Shown piece by piece: positions 10,501 through 21,820 of a DNA stretch of 64,000 bases (position 1 is its first letter; each line of letters starts with the position of its first letter). The translations under genes and the position numbers were made by a program. The notes under the pieces were generated by a model. It had not been told where the DNA came from, did not search any database, and was given only the letters and a program-made list of their open reading frames with translations. Origin of the DNA: Lichina pygmaea (lineage: Eukaryota; Ascomycota; Lichinomycetes; Lichinales; Lichinaceae); assembly GCA_963422465.1 (NCBI GenBank), contig OY730174.1, forward strand, positions 2,692,914-2,756,913, written 5' to 3'.

Positions 10501-13310
10501 ACATGAAAAAAGGAGAAGAATAGAAGACAGCTTTCAGAACCTGATACAGACACTACAAGTATCTGGTTATGCTATTCGGACTCACAAACACACCAGCAAC
10601 ATGTCAAGCATTGATCAACAACATCATCAGAGCACACCTGGACCAAACAGCTATCACCTACCTGGACAACATTCTTGTCTACTCAAACATGCAACAGGAA
10701 CATACCAAACATGTGAAGGATGTTCTACGATGCCTACAAGAGGCAGGGCTCAAGCTCAACCTGAAGAAATACAAGTTTAACAAACCAGAAGTTGAATTCC
10801 TCAGATACATCATAGGAGTTGAAGAGATCAAGATTGACTCTGAGAAAGTCAAAGTGATTCAGCAATGGCCAACACTGACATCAGTCAAGGAAGTACAAGT
10901 CTTCCTAGGATTTGCCAACTTCAACCAACAGTTTGTCAAGAACTACTCACAGACAGCAACACCACTGACAGAACTCACAAAGAAGGACATGGAGTACTGG
11001 TGGACAAAGAGATAACAAAAAGTATTCCAGCAGCTCAAGGACACTTGTGCCAAGGAACCAGTTCTCCTCAACTTCAAGACAGGCCAGCCAACACAAATCA
11101 AAACAGATGCTTCAGACCAAGCGGTGGGAGTATGTCTATGCCAACAGGTGGATGGCAAGTGGCACCCAGTTGCCTACTACTCACACAAAATATCACAAGT
11201 GGAACAAAACTATGATATCCATGACAAAGAGCTACTGGCAGTTGTCAACGCACTTGAACACTGGAGAGTGTACACGGAAAGCAGTTCTGAACTCACCATT
11301 CTCACAGACTACAAGAATCTGACAACGTTCACAACAACCAAGAAGCTGAACAGACAACAAGTCAGATGGGCTGAACTCCTAGGGCAACACAAGTTCAAGA
11401 TCTTGTACACCCCCAGACAAGACAATAGGAGAGTAGACGCACTAAGCTGACAAAAAGACCACATGGAAGATGATGAACACCAAGGAACAATCTTGCAGCA
11501 GGACCAGCAAGGAAACCTGGTGCCTCAACCACAGATCAACAAGCTCACAGCAGAAGACACTGAAGAACTAATAAGGAACTACCACGATAATCCAGCACAT
11601 AGTCACCCAGGAATCACCAAAACCACAGACCTTATCCAACAGACAGGGAACAATATCATTAACCTCTGACAACATATTACAAGCTACATCAGCAAGTGTC
11701 TACTATACCAGAAAAACAAACATGGAAGACATAAGCCATACAGAGAAGGACACCCAAACACAATACCAAGAGGTCCTTGGGAAGACATGTCAATAGACTT
11801 CATCACAAAACTACCCAAGTCCAAAGACCCAGTCACCAGAATCACCTACAACTTAATTATAGTGATTGTGGACAGATTCACAAAATACCTAATAGTAGTA
11901 CTATTCAAGGAAACCCACACAGCAGAGCAGTTGGGACACCTCCTACTGGACAGATTGGTCAGAGACCACGGAGTTCCAATCACAGTTGTTACTGACAGAG
12001 ACAAACTCTTCACATCCAACTACTGGAAAACAATTAGTGCAGCTATAGGAACAAAACCCAAAATGTCTACGGCCTATCACCCATGAACTGACAGCCAGAC
12101 AGAGTGAGCAAACCAAGTCCTGGAGACTTATTTGCGGCATTACATCAACCAGACCCACAGCAATTGGGTACAGCTATTACCAGTGGCACAGCTGGCAATT
12201 AACCAGCACAGATCAGACTCAACAAAGAAATCACCATTCTTTGCCAATTTTGGACAACACGCAAACATCAGAATACCAAGCAGAGCTTCACCAAACACGG
12301 AGAAAGCACTCCAACATAACAAGCTTCTACAACAAACACACATGATGATGAAGCACTACCTTCAAGAGACCTCAGAAAAGATGTAACACCAAATAGACAA
12401 AAAATCAAAAATGGCACCTCAGCTGAAGAAGGGGGATAAAGTCTACCTCCTCACAAAAAATTGGAAAGTCAAGAAACCAAGAACAAAGAAACTAGACTAT
12501 GTCAAGGTCAGACTATTTTCAGTCGAAGAAAGAACTGGACCAGTCAACATCAGACTGTGACTACCAAGAGACACTCGGGTACACCCAAACTTTCACATCT
12601 CAATGATCAAATTAGCTGACCAGAGCACACCCTTGCAGGAAACATTTCATTACTAACCAGAGGAAGAACAGAAATTCAAGGTCAAACATATCTTGAAGAG
12701 AAAAGGTCAGTGATACCTTGTCAAGTGGAAAAACTACCCAGACTTGGAAAATACCTGGGAACCACTCAGGAACCTCGTGAACTGCCAGCTCCTCCTGCAG
12801 CAGTTCCGGCAGAAGCAGGACTGAACAGCTTGGCCTGCAGCGCAGACATGTCAATGACTGTTGCTGACAAGTCTTCACCATCTGCCTCCATTTCAGCAAC
12901 AAGGCACTGGAGCTTCTTCCTTGCTTGACCCTCAGCACCTTCAAGAACCTTTCACTTTCAGGACACACAAGCCTGCAGCTTGGCAAGCTGCTCAACAAGA
13001 GCATCCCACTTGGTCTCATAAACAGCCAAATCCTTGTGAAGGTTATCTTGGGTTATGTTCAGCAACTCCCAAGAAAGTGACACACAGGACTTCCCACAAC
13101 AAGTGCACTCAGTGCACTTCAACTTATCGTTGTTGTCAGACATTCAGAAACAGGGCTTGTGGTTCAAAACACAGAAGTCACACAGAGCAAGCGACACAAA
13201 GTTATGATCACAGATCTGGGCTGCCAGTTGTCTTCAGTAAGCAGAGGCACGTGATTTCACAGACATACTCCAGAATTCATCAGGACAATGAATGAAGGAG
13301 AGAAGGGTAG
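7511..13310 (+). pseudogene. Internal gag-pol remnant of Gypsy B
   Basis: In order: degraded Gag (about 7.55-9.0 kb), protease (about 9.1-9.9 kb, interrupted by the solo LTR at 9319-9771), reverse transcriptase (about 10.2-10.9 kb), RNase H (about 11.0-11.45 kb), integrase with an HHCC-type start and catalytic core (about 11.5-12.4 kb) and a chromodomain near 12.68-12.78 kb. The coding strand is A-rich. Many breaks; a fossil. Confidence 0.8.
9319..9771 (-). repeat. Solo LTR (family B2) inside Gypsy B protease
   Basis: The 453-bp LTR lies in opposite orientation to its host and is flanked by a perfect AAAGG duplication (9314-9318 and 9772-9776). Its 3' half (in element sense) matches the 3' half of the Gypsy B LTR, ending in CCGCAACA. 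Its first part, beginning TGTTACGACCCAGG, is unrelated to that of B. Confidence 0.9.
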
Positions 13311-13850
13311 TGTTATGATCTCTGGGATGGGAGCCACTTATTTATAAGCAATCAGGCTGTGGGCCAGACAAGAGGACACCATGGAAAGTCAAGTGACCAA
13401 ACTGACAAAGAGTCATGTGACTGTCGAGACAAACACAGATAGCTTGACGCAGCATGCATGAAGCATCAAGACAATCTCACCAGTCTTGATGCAGAGTGCA
13501 GGAAGTATCAAGACAATCTCACCTGTCTCAACACAGTGTGCATGGAGCATCAAGACAATCTCACCTGTCTTGACACAGGATACATAACATGGTGGGACTG
13601 TCAAGACAATCTCACCTATCTTGATGTCAAGACTGTCAAGACAATCTTGATTGTCTTGACAGGCCAGCACTATATTTTTTTTATTTGTTTTATTTGATTC
13701 TTACACTGGTAGTAGCTTTACAGCCATGCAGATCTTCTAGCTAATAGTGAACTCCTTCAGAAAACCTTTGAAGAGATAAAAACTGAAGGCAGGGTGTGAC
13801 TAGGGAATGTAACAAAAGGAATCTTGAAGTTTCTGGTAAGAGAAGAGAAT

Positions 13851-14954
13851 CTAGGTATTAGATTGGGAATAGTGGAGTTTGAAAGCTAGATTAAACTGGT
13901 TTAGTCTTTTCAAAGACATAAACCAGTACAAGAACTTCTGTAGTAGCTCTGGGTTTGAAATAATAGTGGTGAAGTCTTGGGGATTAAAAGAGACTTGTTG
14001 TCTTTGTCTTGAATAAAGAGAGCATGAAGAGGTGATATGTTTTGCAGTTTCTTCTGCTTGGCCACACACACATAGTGGGGTAGGGAAGTCAGGAACTCCA
14101 GCTCTGAAAAGAAAACTTGCCAGACCAATTCTTCCAGTCCTGATTTGCAGTAGCAGACTTGCCTCAGCTTTCTGTAACTCTTTGTAGAGCTTCAGATTGT
14201 TTTTGTGTGGCTTTTGACAGAAAGTCTGCCAGCCTGGATAGCTTCTTCTTTTCTTCTCTTCCCATTGGTCTTCCCACTCTTTAGTAAAGAGCTTTTGTAG
14301 TTCTTTCTTTGAACTAGCCTGGTTAGTAGTTATTTGACTTAACCAAGTGAATTTCCACTTAGGAGAGATAGTTGAGGATTCCTTTAAAGGTTTCTTCAAG
14401 AGAGAGGCATAGCTGGAAATAGTGGAAAAGATACTGTCAAGAAAGTATTTGAGAGGGGAGTTTTGAATAGAAGAAAGAAAACAGGCAGTGCGAAATTTAA
14501 AGTATAGGTCTAGAGGTAGAAGAAAAAGCTCACTCTCTAATAGAAAAGAAGGAGTGGCTTTGAAGACACTCCCAATAAGTCTTAGGCATCTGTTTTGAAA
14601 TGAAACAAGAGAAGAGATATTGGAGGATTTTCTTAGAGAGTTAAACCAGATCCCCACTGCATAGCTCAGTAGAGATCTCAGTATAGCAGTGTACACCAGA
14701 CATGATGTGTGAACTGGAAAGCCCCAAGTAGAATAGGAAGTTCTAGAAAGAGAAGAGAGTGCTTTCTGTGCTTTTTGAAGAATAATCCTCTGGTGTTTGT
14801 GCCAGTGGAGCTTTGCATCTAGGTACACTCCAAGTACTCGCACTTCTTCTTTTGGTTTGAGAATCACATTCCCCAGTCTGAGCTTGAGCTGAAGATTGTC
14901 TGATCTTCTTCTGGAAAAATGAAGTATTTCATATTTCTCAGGTGAGAAGACCAT
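13851..14954 (-). pseudogene. C-terminal 367 codons of LINE ORF2 (5'-truncated copy)
   Basis: The frame is almost identical to the end of the full-length LINE ORF2 at 31648-32751, with only a few residue differences. It starts downstream of the FADD-containing RT core, so no catalytic domain remains. It ends with the Cys/His-rich motif CVCGQAEETAKH. The near identity shows recent activity of this LINE family. Confidence 0.85.
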
Positions 14955-15008
14955 TCCATGTCTTGCAGCCCAGGATAGACATTTGTGGTGTGTGTTCTTT
15001 AACTTCAG

Positions 15009-16126
15009 ACCACAGTCGTACTATACCAGAACATAGTGTAGAGTTGGCACCCCCCCACAGGGTCTCTACCACACTTTCCCACAGTCCCGAGGTCTCTTGC
15101 ACTCCGCTGTACGTGCTCACCCCTGGGATCCTGCTTCAGAGCGCTGGGTCACCAGCCCAGAGCCTACGCTCCAACTGTAGTTTGCTCCCTGAGCTTGTTG
15201 TTTGCAGCCTAAGCCTGCACTCCGTACGAACCGGCATGCGCATCCGTCCTCTCGGGCTATATAGACAGTCTCGTAGTAGGCCCAGGCCCTACCTCTGTCA
15301 CTGCTATTATATGCCACGCCTCGCAGTTGTTAACTGTTTTGTGTTACCTTCGCAGATCTCTCGTACAAAGGCCGACCATGCCTTGCAGGCCTTACGGACC
15401 CTGCAGGCTGTGCCAGCACCTGCAGGGCTGCCTTTCCAGCCCACTAACCAAGTAGGGAGGAGTTCTCCTTGGTCCGCTGTCGCCTGTGGGGCCCCGGTTG
15501 CACCTGTTGGCCCACTGGATAACCCAGTCCCCTGGCCCCAGATTGTGGATTGTACGAAGAGACTTTGTGGCAAGACCTTAGGCAAAACCATCAAGCCAGC
15601 ACTTTGGCTATCACACAGCCCTTAGGCACTGGAGCGGTGATGTCTCCTTGTACGACCACTCTCCTTCTTTAACAGGTGGTCCACGTTCGATTAACAACGC
15701 CACAGTGCCAAGGCCACTCCCCCCCTAGCAGATCCTCACGTGTTAGCTGGAGACTCTGCTAGGAGGGTGACGTGATGAGAACTCCTCTTGACTACTCCAG
15801 AGGTGCCCTATCAGACACCTAGACTTCACATCCACCAGCTGTGGGGCTGGCTTCGGGCTGTAGCGTACACAGTAGTCGTCTGTCAGGTGGTTTTCATCTC
15901 CCAAGCTTGGTCGCAGTCCTCTGTTCTGCTGTAGCTGTTTCACGGGGGTGTCCAGAGTGCCTGCGCGACACCTCCGGTGGCCTGTCACTCCGCAACACCA
16001 GCAGCTTGACCGGTGACTTGATTAGCTCTTGGTGCAGCGACTACGAGCAGCCTGGGAAGCCGCCCACCATCGACTGCCCCGAGGTTCCCAGCCTGCACCA
16101 CGTGGAGGTTCGAGTCGTTGCAGGCC
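15009..16126 (-). other. Non-LINE half of the chimera, 1118 bp of unknown origin
   Basis: This segment has no match to any element or gene elsewhere in the window. It is richer in G and C than the surrounding retroelements and has no convincing coding frame across its length. Its junction to the LINE shows at most a couple of bases of shared sequence. It may derive from another cellular or repetitive RNA copied after a template jump; the size resembles the WEIRD module of MINE. Confidence 0.6.
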
Positions 16127-16420
16127 GCCAGCACTATATAGTCTGGTGATAGTTCCCTTATGGAATGATTGTCTTCAACTTATGTTGTGATCCAGACAAC
16201 TAGATCTACTTCAATACAATCCTTTTGTACAAAGCTATTGATCAGGTGTCACCACCACCACGTTCCACCAAACCTCTTCGCACTCCTTGACACTCCTCTC
16301 CTGCAAGAACCAACCCGCCTTCCACATCTCACCCTTAATTCTATACTTGGTTAGGACAGCACAGTACAGACCGCAACATTCCTGGGATATTCAGAGTTCA
16401 GCTTGCAACTGTTCCAGAAT

Positions 16421-19400
16421 CTACATCATTTCTCCAGAGATTTCTATAGCATCTTGGTTGCAGGCTTCACTTGTGGGTGTGATGCTGAGCTGTGGATGGA
16501 ACCCTTTGTTGGCAAAGAACAGTGACATGCCAGAGGAATCAGACTGGGAGTTGTTCTGTGTGAACTCTGCCAGAGGAAGCCATTGGACCCAGTCATCTTG
16601 GAGATAGTTGACATAGGATCTCAGGTAGTGTTCAAGCTCCTGATTCTCTTGTTCTGTCTGACTATCTATCTCTGGGTGGTGTCCTGAGGATAGTCGTAGC
16701 ATGATGTCAAGATGGGCACAGAGTGCTTTCCAGAATAAGCTGACAAACTGACCTTCTCTGTCTGAGACAATGCTCCTGGGCAAGCCATGGGTACAGACAA
16801 CAAACTGGATGAACATCCAGACAAGATGCGAGGTTGTCATCTCAGCACATAGCACAAAGTAGTGTTCTTTGGTGAGATAGTCAGTGATAACCCAGATGTG
16901 CTTGGCACCAGGGAAGCAGGCATCTCTTGACTTGGGCAAGTTAGTAATAAAATCCATAGCCAGATCCTGCCAACGTTGCTGAGGCACAGGAAGAGACAGC
17001 AGCTTTCCTTGGTGATCATGGGCAGACTTTGCTCAAGAGCAGACATGACAATTCCTGATGTACTGCTATATGATGTTCACTATCTTTGGCCAATAGTACC
17101 AACAAGACAGGAGATTGTGGGTCTTGGCAATCCCAGTGTGGCCAGCTATTGCTTGGTCATAGGCTTCTTGGAACAGGTGTAGGTGTAGCTTATTGTTCTC
17201 AGGGATCCAGAGTCAGTTCTTGTAGAAAAGATAGTTATTTTCCAAGCTGCAGTCTGAGAGAGACACTTCTCGACTGTGCCTGACACTATCCCTTAGCATC
17301 TGTGACACTGTTGCCACTGGATCACCTTCAGCAAGGTTGTTATAGGTAGCTTAGATGATATCTGAAAGAGGTGCAGCATCAGGTTCAGTGTCAACTAGTG
17401 CAGCTTCTGAACATCTCAGGATCTGGATGGGCTTGACTTGAACCTCTGGATGTGCAAGATTCTTGGGCTTGAGGACAACTTGCTCTATGAAGTCTTGACA
17501 GAGATCACTGTCTGACAGGAGATCTTGGGAACATCAAGTGAGAGTGTCAGCCTTGCACTGACTGCCTGGACAGTAGCTGATCTTGAAATTAAAGTGTGAC
17601 AAGAACTTGCTCCAACAGGCTTGACGGTGGGAAAGGCACTTTGACAACATGAAGTACTCCAAGTTCTTGTGATCAGAGATCACCTTGACAGGTTCTGGAG
17701 ATCCTTCAAGCTCTGCTTGCTATTCTTCAAAGGCATAGACAATTGCCAGCAACTCTTTGTTGTAGATCTTGTAGTTGCATTCTGCCAGCAGGTGGTGGTG
17801 TGACAAGAAGGCAACAGGGCGTAGAACTCCTTCATGGTCTGGCTATGACAGGACAGCACCAGAGATATAGTCAGAAGTGTCAGTCTCAACAACACACTCC
17901 TTCTCCAGATCAAAGTGCTGCAGGATGGGTGCAGTGCTGAACACCTTCTTGATGCTTTCAAACAAGCACTGCTCTGGGGTTTCCCACTTGAAGGCAACAT
18001 TCTTCTTGGTCAGAGCTGTGAGCAGGGATGCAAGCTTGGCAAAGTCTTTGATGAACTGGTGGTAGAAGTTTGCAAAGGCAATAAAGCTCTGCACTTTCTT
18101 GAGACTGGCAGAAGGCTTCCACTTCTTGATGGTGTCGGTTTTGGCTGGGTCCATGCTCACAGATCTGGGTTGGCTATCTTCAGTGGCAGACTGAATGATG
18201 AGGCCAAGGTACTTGACTTGATACACTTCAAAGTTGTACTTGGAGATGTCAACTTGCAGGCTTGCATCTTGTAGTCGACTGAGAACAAGCTTGACATGCT
18301 TCTGGTGTTCCTTGAGTGTCTGACTGTAGACAAGGATGTCATCCACATAGGCAGTGCCAAAGACATCAAGGATGTCAGGTCCCAAAACATCATTGATGTA
18401 GTTCTGGAATATGCTTGGAGTATTGGCAAGACCAAAGAGTATAACAAGGTATTCGTAGAGGCCTGAGTGTGTGTGGAATGCAGTTTTCTATTCTTCACCT
18501 TCCTTCATCTGGATACAGTTGAAGGCACCAACAATGTCAAGCTTGGTGTACCACACAGCTTTGCAAAGCTGGTCCAACATCTTCTGGATCAGTGGCAGAG
18601 GGTAACAGTTCTTGATGGTGATAGTGTTGAGTGCTCTGTAGTCTACACAGAAACACAATCCACCTTCTGGCTTCTTGACAAAAAGGACTGGTGCAGCAGC
18701 AGGTGATGAAGATGCTTGAATGAAGCCCTTGTTCAGGTTCTCTGTCAGGTACTTCTTGAGAACTTCAAGTTCTTCTCTGCTCATGCTATACAGAGGTCCA
18801 GAGGGTGCCTGGGTTCCTGGTTCTATCTTGATCTTGTGGTCAACTCCTGGGTGTAGAGGAGGAAGCTTGTCAGTGTCATCCTTGCTGAAGATATCCAGGA
18901 ACTTGTGGTACTGAGCAGGGAGAAGTGTGGCAGGATCCACACACTTCTTTGGCTTCAACACCTGCTCAATGTCTCTCAGAGAAACACTGAACACCTGGTG
19001 ATCTGGCTTGGCAGCAAGGAGAGAAAATGCGGCAGCATTGATGGGGATTGGTGTGGCAGAAAGAGGCTTGGGATCCTGAGGCTTTCCAGCAGACATCTTG
19101 GCTTCAAGATCCAAAGAGATTGGATAGCTATTGTTTGACTTGAGGCATGCAGATCAGCAGTGATCTGACTTGAACATAATTGAGGTGTTTGTCTAATCAA
19201 TATGTAGTCTGTGCTTCTGGAGCTATGGCATCCCCAGAATCACATTATAGTGAAGACCAGGAGACACAAAGAGAGAGACTTCTTCCTGGTGCACGCCATG
19301 TGCTGTGGTCATGATTGTCTTGGTGAGATGTGTGGTTTGTGACATCTTGCCATCAAACAATCACAATGTACGTGGGTAGAGGAGAGGTTCTTGGTGAAGA

Positions 19401-20484
19401 GATTATGCAAAGAAAGCACCAATACAGCCAAATGCTGAACAGCCAGAGTTGATGAGAGTATTGCACTTGAATTTCCTATCTAGGATACAAGGAAGAAACA
19501 AGTACTTGCTGTCTAACTGCTAGTCTGGAGACAGATAGCCAACATGGAGATCTTTTTCATATTCTTGGGTGTGATGATAACCAAGGACTACTTGTTTTCC
19601 GACTCTGGAGTAGTCTCAACAGTGGCAGACTTGGTGGTGGTTATGGTGGTGGCAACAACAGGCATGCTTTTCACTGGACAGAAAGTTGAGACATGACCTT
19701 GGTTCCCACAGTAGAAGCAGAGGTCTTTGCTTTGGTGATGTTCTCACTTTTCTGGTGTCAGCTTAGAGCAGCTGAGATCTATGGTAGAACTTGGTGGCTG
19801 TGGTGTGAAGGCTGGCTTGATGAACCCTGGACACAGAACTGAAGCTTCTGACTGTAGAACTGAGGCTTGGGTGGGAGGTGCTTGATGTGGACAGTGAGAG
19901 TTGGCAGAAGTGGCACGCAACTGGTTGTCCTGCAGCTGGTATTCCTCAACAAGCTTCTGATAGCTGATGTTCTTGAGGTTGATGCTGACAAGCTGCTTGG
20001 CAAGCTCTTCAGAGATAGCATATCGAAGATGGCACTTCAAGGCCTTGTTGTTGAAGCCTGTGCGTGGAGCATACTGATTGAACTCTGTGAAGAACTCAGC
20101 AAAGGAACAGTTGGCCTGACGCAAGGTGATGAGCTTTCTCTGAGCTAGGAACTCTGGGTCTGGGTCGGAGAAGGTGTTCTGGAGATCTTGGACAATGTTG
20201 TGCCAGTCAATGTACTGGCCAGCCGTGATCTTAGCTGAGATGTAGGACTGTGTAGTACCAGTTGTGCGTGAAAAGACGTACGCAATCTGCGATGTTTCCG
20301 TGGGGTACCAGTCAGCGTTGAGTGTCATCTTGAGTGACAGTGACGTGATGAAGCTCTCAAGCTTCTCATACATGATTTCTGTGTTTCCACCATCGCCACT
20401 GAAGATCTCTGGGTCAGCAGTGTGTTCAGACTTGGACTTGGGAGTAGTGTTAATAGCTTGAATTTGTATGAACTCTGCAAACAT
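16421..20484 (-). pseudogene. Gag-pol remnant of family A, upstream of the Gypsy B insertion
   Basis: Gag lies about 19.75-20.48 kb. Reverse transcriptase spans about 17.9-18.8 kb and includes the YVDD catalytic box. RNase H follows to about 17.6 kb, and the integrase core occupies about 16.4-17.0 kb. The C-terminal integrase part and chromodomain continue beyond the inserted element at about 6.4-6.92 kb. The coding region is broken in several places. Confidence 0.8.
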
Positions 20485-21820
20485 ATTGCGAAGGAACTTG
20501 TTATTTCCAGCAACTGGTATAGCTTGGTCTGGTTGTTAAGACATGACAAGGACGTGAACGTGGCTTGGTGAAGTGTGTTATGGTTGGGTAGGTCTTTCGT
20601 AGTGTGACAAGGCAATAGTAGAGCAGAACTCGAGCCTAACTGATTCAGTAACCTTGACCTGACTTGGCTTGAGACTTGAGACTTGGATTGATGTACAAGA
20701 CGAAAGACAAGGAAGGAAGAAAAAGAGAAAAGAAGAAGAGAAGAAGCTGGGGGAGTAGGAGAAGTTCTTATAGGCAGGGGATCAGGCAACAGCAGAGCAA
20801 GCAGGCAACAGTGCAGATGGAACTTCCCGGCAAGGTGCGTGACTTGTGCCAGATATGCAACTGGGCCAGAACCGTGACAAACACCTGATCAGTGGCTTTG
20901 TACAAGACTGTAGTTTGTATTAAAGTAGATCTAGTTGTCTGGATCACAACATAAGTTGAAGACAATTGTTCTATAAGGGAACTATCACCTGACTATATAG
21001 TGCTCAGTTTTCAAGCTCAGCAAGCTGTGCTCACTTTACTCACTGTCAAGCCTGTTGAGCTGTGCTTGAAAGGCTTGATGTATATACATGCTGTGTCAAG
21101 CTTGTCAAGCTGTGCTCACAAGTCTTGATGTATATGCATGCTGTGTCAAGCTGGTCAAGTTGGGCTTGCTATGCTTGATGTATATACACACTGCATCAAG
21201 CAACCCCTGGTCAGTCTTGACAGTCACGTGACTTCCTCCTGTGTCGTGCTGCTTGGTACTGTCGTGTGGTGCTGTACGGAGTAGGCTAAAGCAGAACTGA
21301 GCCAAAAGACTACTATGTCTGGGCTTGGTAGTTCTGGAACATCACGTTCTTCAAGGACCATCAATTTTGACAAACACCACAATTTGTCATATGTTCTGGA
21401 AAACAGCCGAGTTCCTCTCTGAAACCACCCAAACCTTAAGGTGAAAACCCATCACCTTTGAGAATCACACCTGTTTGTCAAAAGTTGTGATCTTGAATCC
21501 ACAATCTTCTTCAACAACCAGCAATCTACCCACAACCAGAGAGAGAGTCTCAGGATAAGAGGAATGGTTAGAGTCTGACTGACTCTGGAGCTAGCAGAGT
21601 CTTTGGCTCAAGGAAAGTCTAGATAGGGGGTCTGGTCCCTAGTCTAGGTTAATACTTCTAGCTTTGCCCAGAGCTTAGTTGGAAAAAGCTGCCCAGGAAA
21701 GTCTAGTCTTGGGGATTGGTCCCAGGACTAGATTATTACTGCTGGGAAACCAGGTGACTCTTCTTTCTGGCAGTACTCTGCAGACAGGAAACACCCAACC
21801 AGTGCCAAACAATCTCTAAC

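Larger units (their letters stand above)
13676..16126 (-). mobile_element. Chimeric LINE retrocopy: truncated Tad1-type LINE joined to a foreign 1.1-kb segment
   Basis: On the minus strand the insert ends with a poly(A)-like tail (poly-T at 13676 on the plus strand) and carries the last 1.33 kb of the same LINE found at 21327-32923. At 15009 the LINE match stops abruptly and 1118 bp of unrelated, GC-richer sequence follow up to 16126. One 13-bp target duplication flanks the whole, so both parts integrated in a single event. This is the signature of template switching during target-primed reverse transcription. It matches in design the MINE elements of Magnaporthe (LINE 3' end plus a WEIRD segment), as I remember them. 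Confidence 0.85.
6925..16378 (+). mobile_element. Ty3/Gypsy chromovirus, family B, broken, with two further insertions
   Basis: The element is bounded by a perfect TTCCT duplication (6920-6924 and 16379-16383). LTRs are 6925-7510 and 13311-16378, the second being enlarged by a chimeric LINE. The interior carries Gag, a protease DSGA motif, RT, RNase H, integrase and a chromodomain in chromovirus order. It is inserted into the integrase region of Gypsy A. LTR divergence is visible but low, so it is moderately young. It carries numerous breaks. Confidence 0.9.
13311..16378 (+). repeat. 3' LTR of Gypsy B, split by a chimeric LINE insertion
   Basis: LTR sequence runs from 13311 to 13675 and resumes at 16127 to end at 16378. 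The 13-bp GCCAGCACTATAT stands on both sides of the insert (13663-13675 and 16127-16139). The same roughly 45-bp minisatellite as in the 5' LTR is present at about 13440-13660. Confidence 0.88.
6101..20879 (-). mobile_element. Ty3/Gypsy chromovirus, family A, broken, carrying Gypsy B inside
   Basis: LTRs at 20603-20879 (5' in element sense) and 6101-6367 (3') enclose Gag, protease, reverse transcriptase, RNase H and integrase in the order expected on the minus strand. A polypurine tract lies beside the 3' LTR, and a chromodomain remnant sits near 6.55-6.65 kb. Gypsy B (6925-16378) is inserted in the integrase region with a perfect TTCCT duplication. The flanks of element A itself do not match (AGAAG left, AACAC right), which points to later rearrangement. 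Several breaks are present. Confidence 0.85.

Noticed and set aside
8000-12600. Heavy RIP mutation in Gypsy B
   Set aside because: The strand is A-rich with abundant CA dinucleotides, which is a compositional trait of the coding strand rather than the CA-to-TA loss typical of strong RIP; by eye only modest C/T differences are seen between LTR pairs.
14942-15625. 227-codon frame across the LINE/foreign junction
   Set aside because: It starts antisense inside the LINE and crosses the chimera junction, so it cannot be an ancestral gene; no domain seen.
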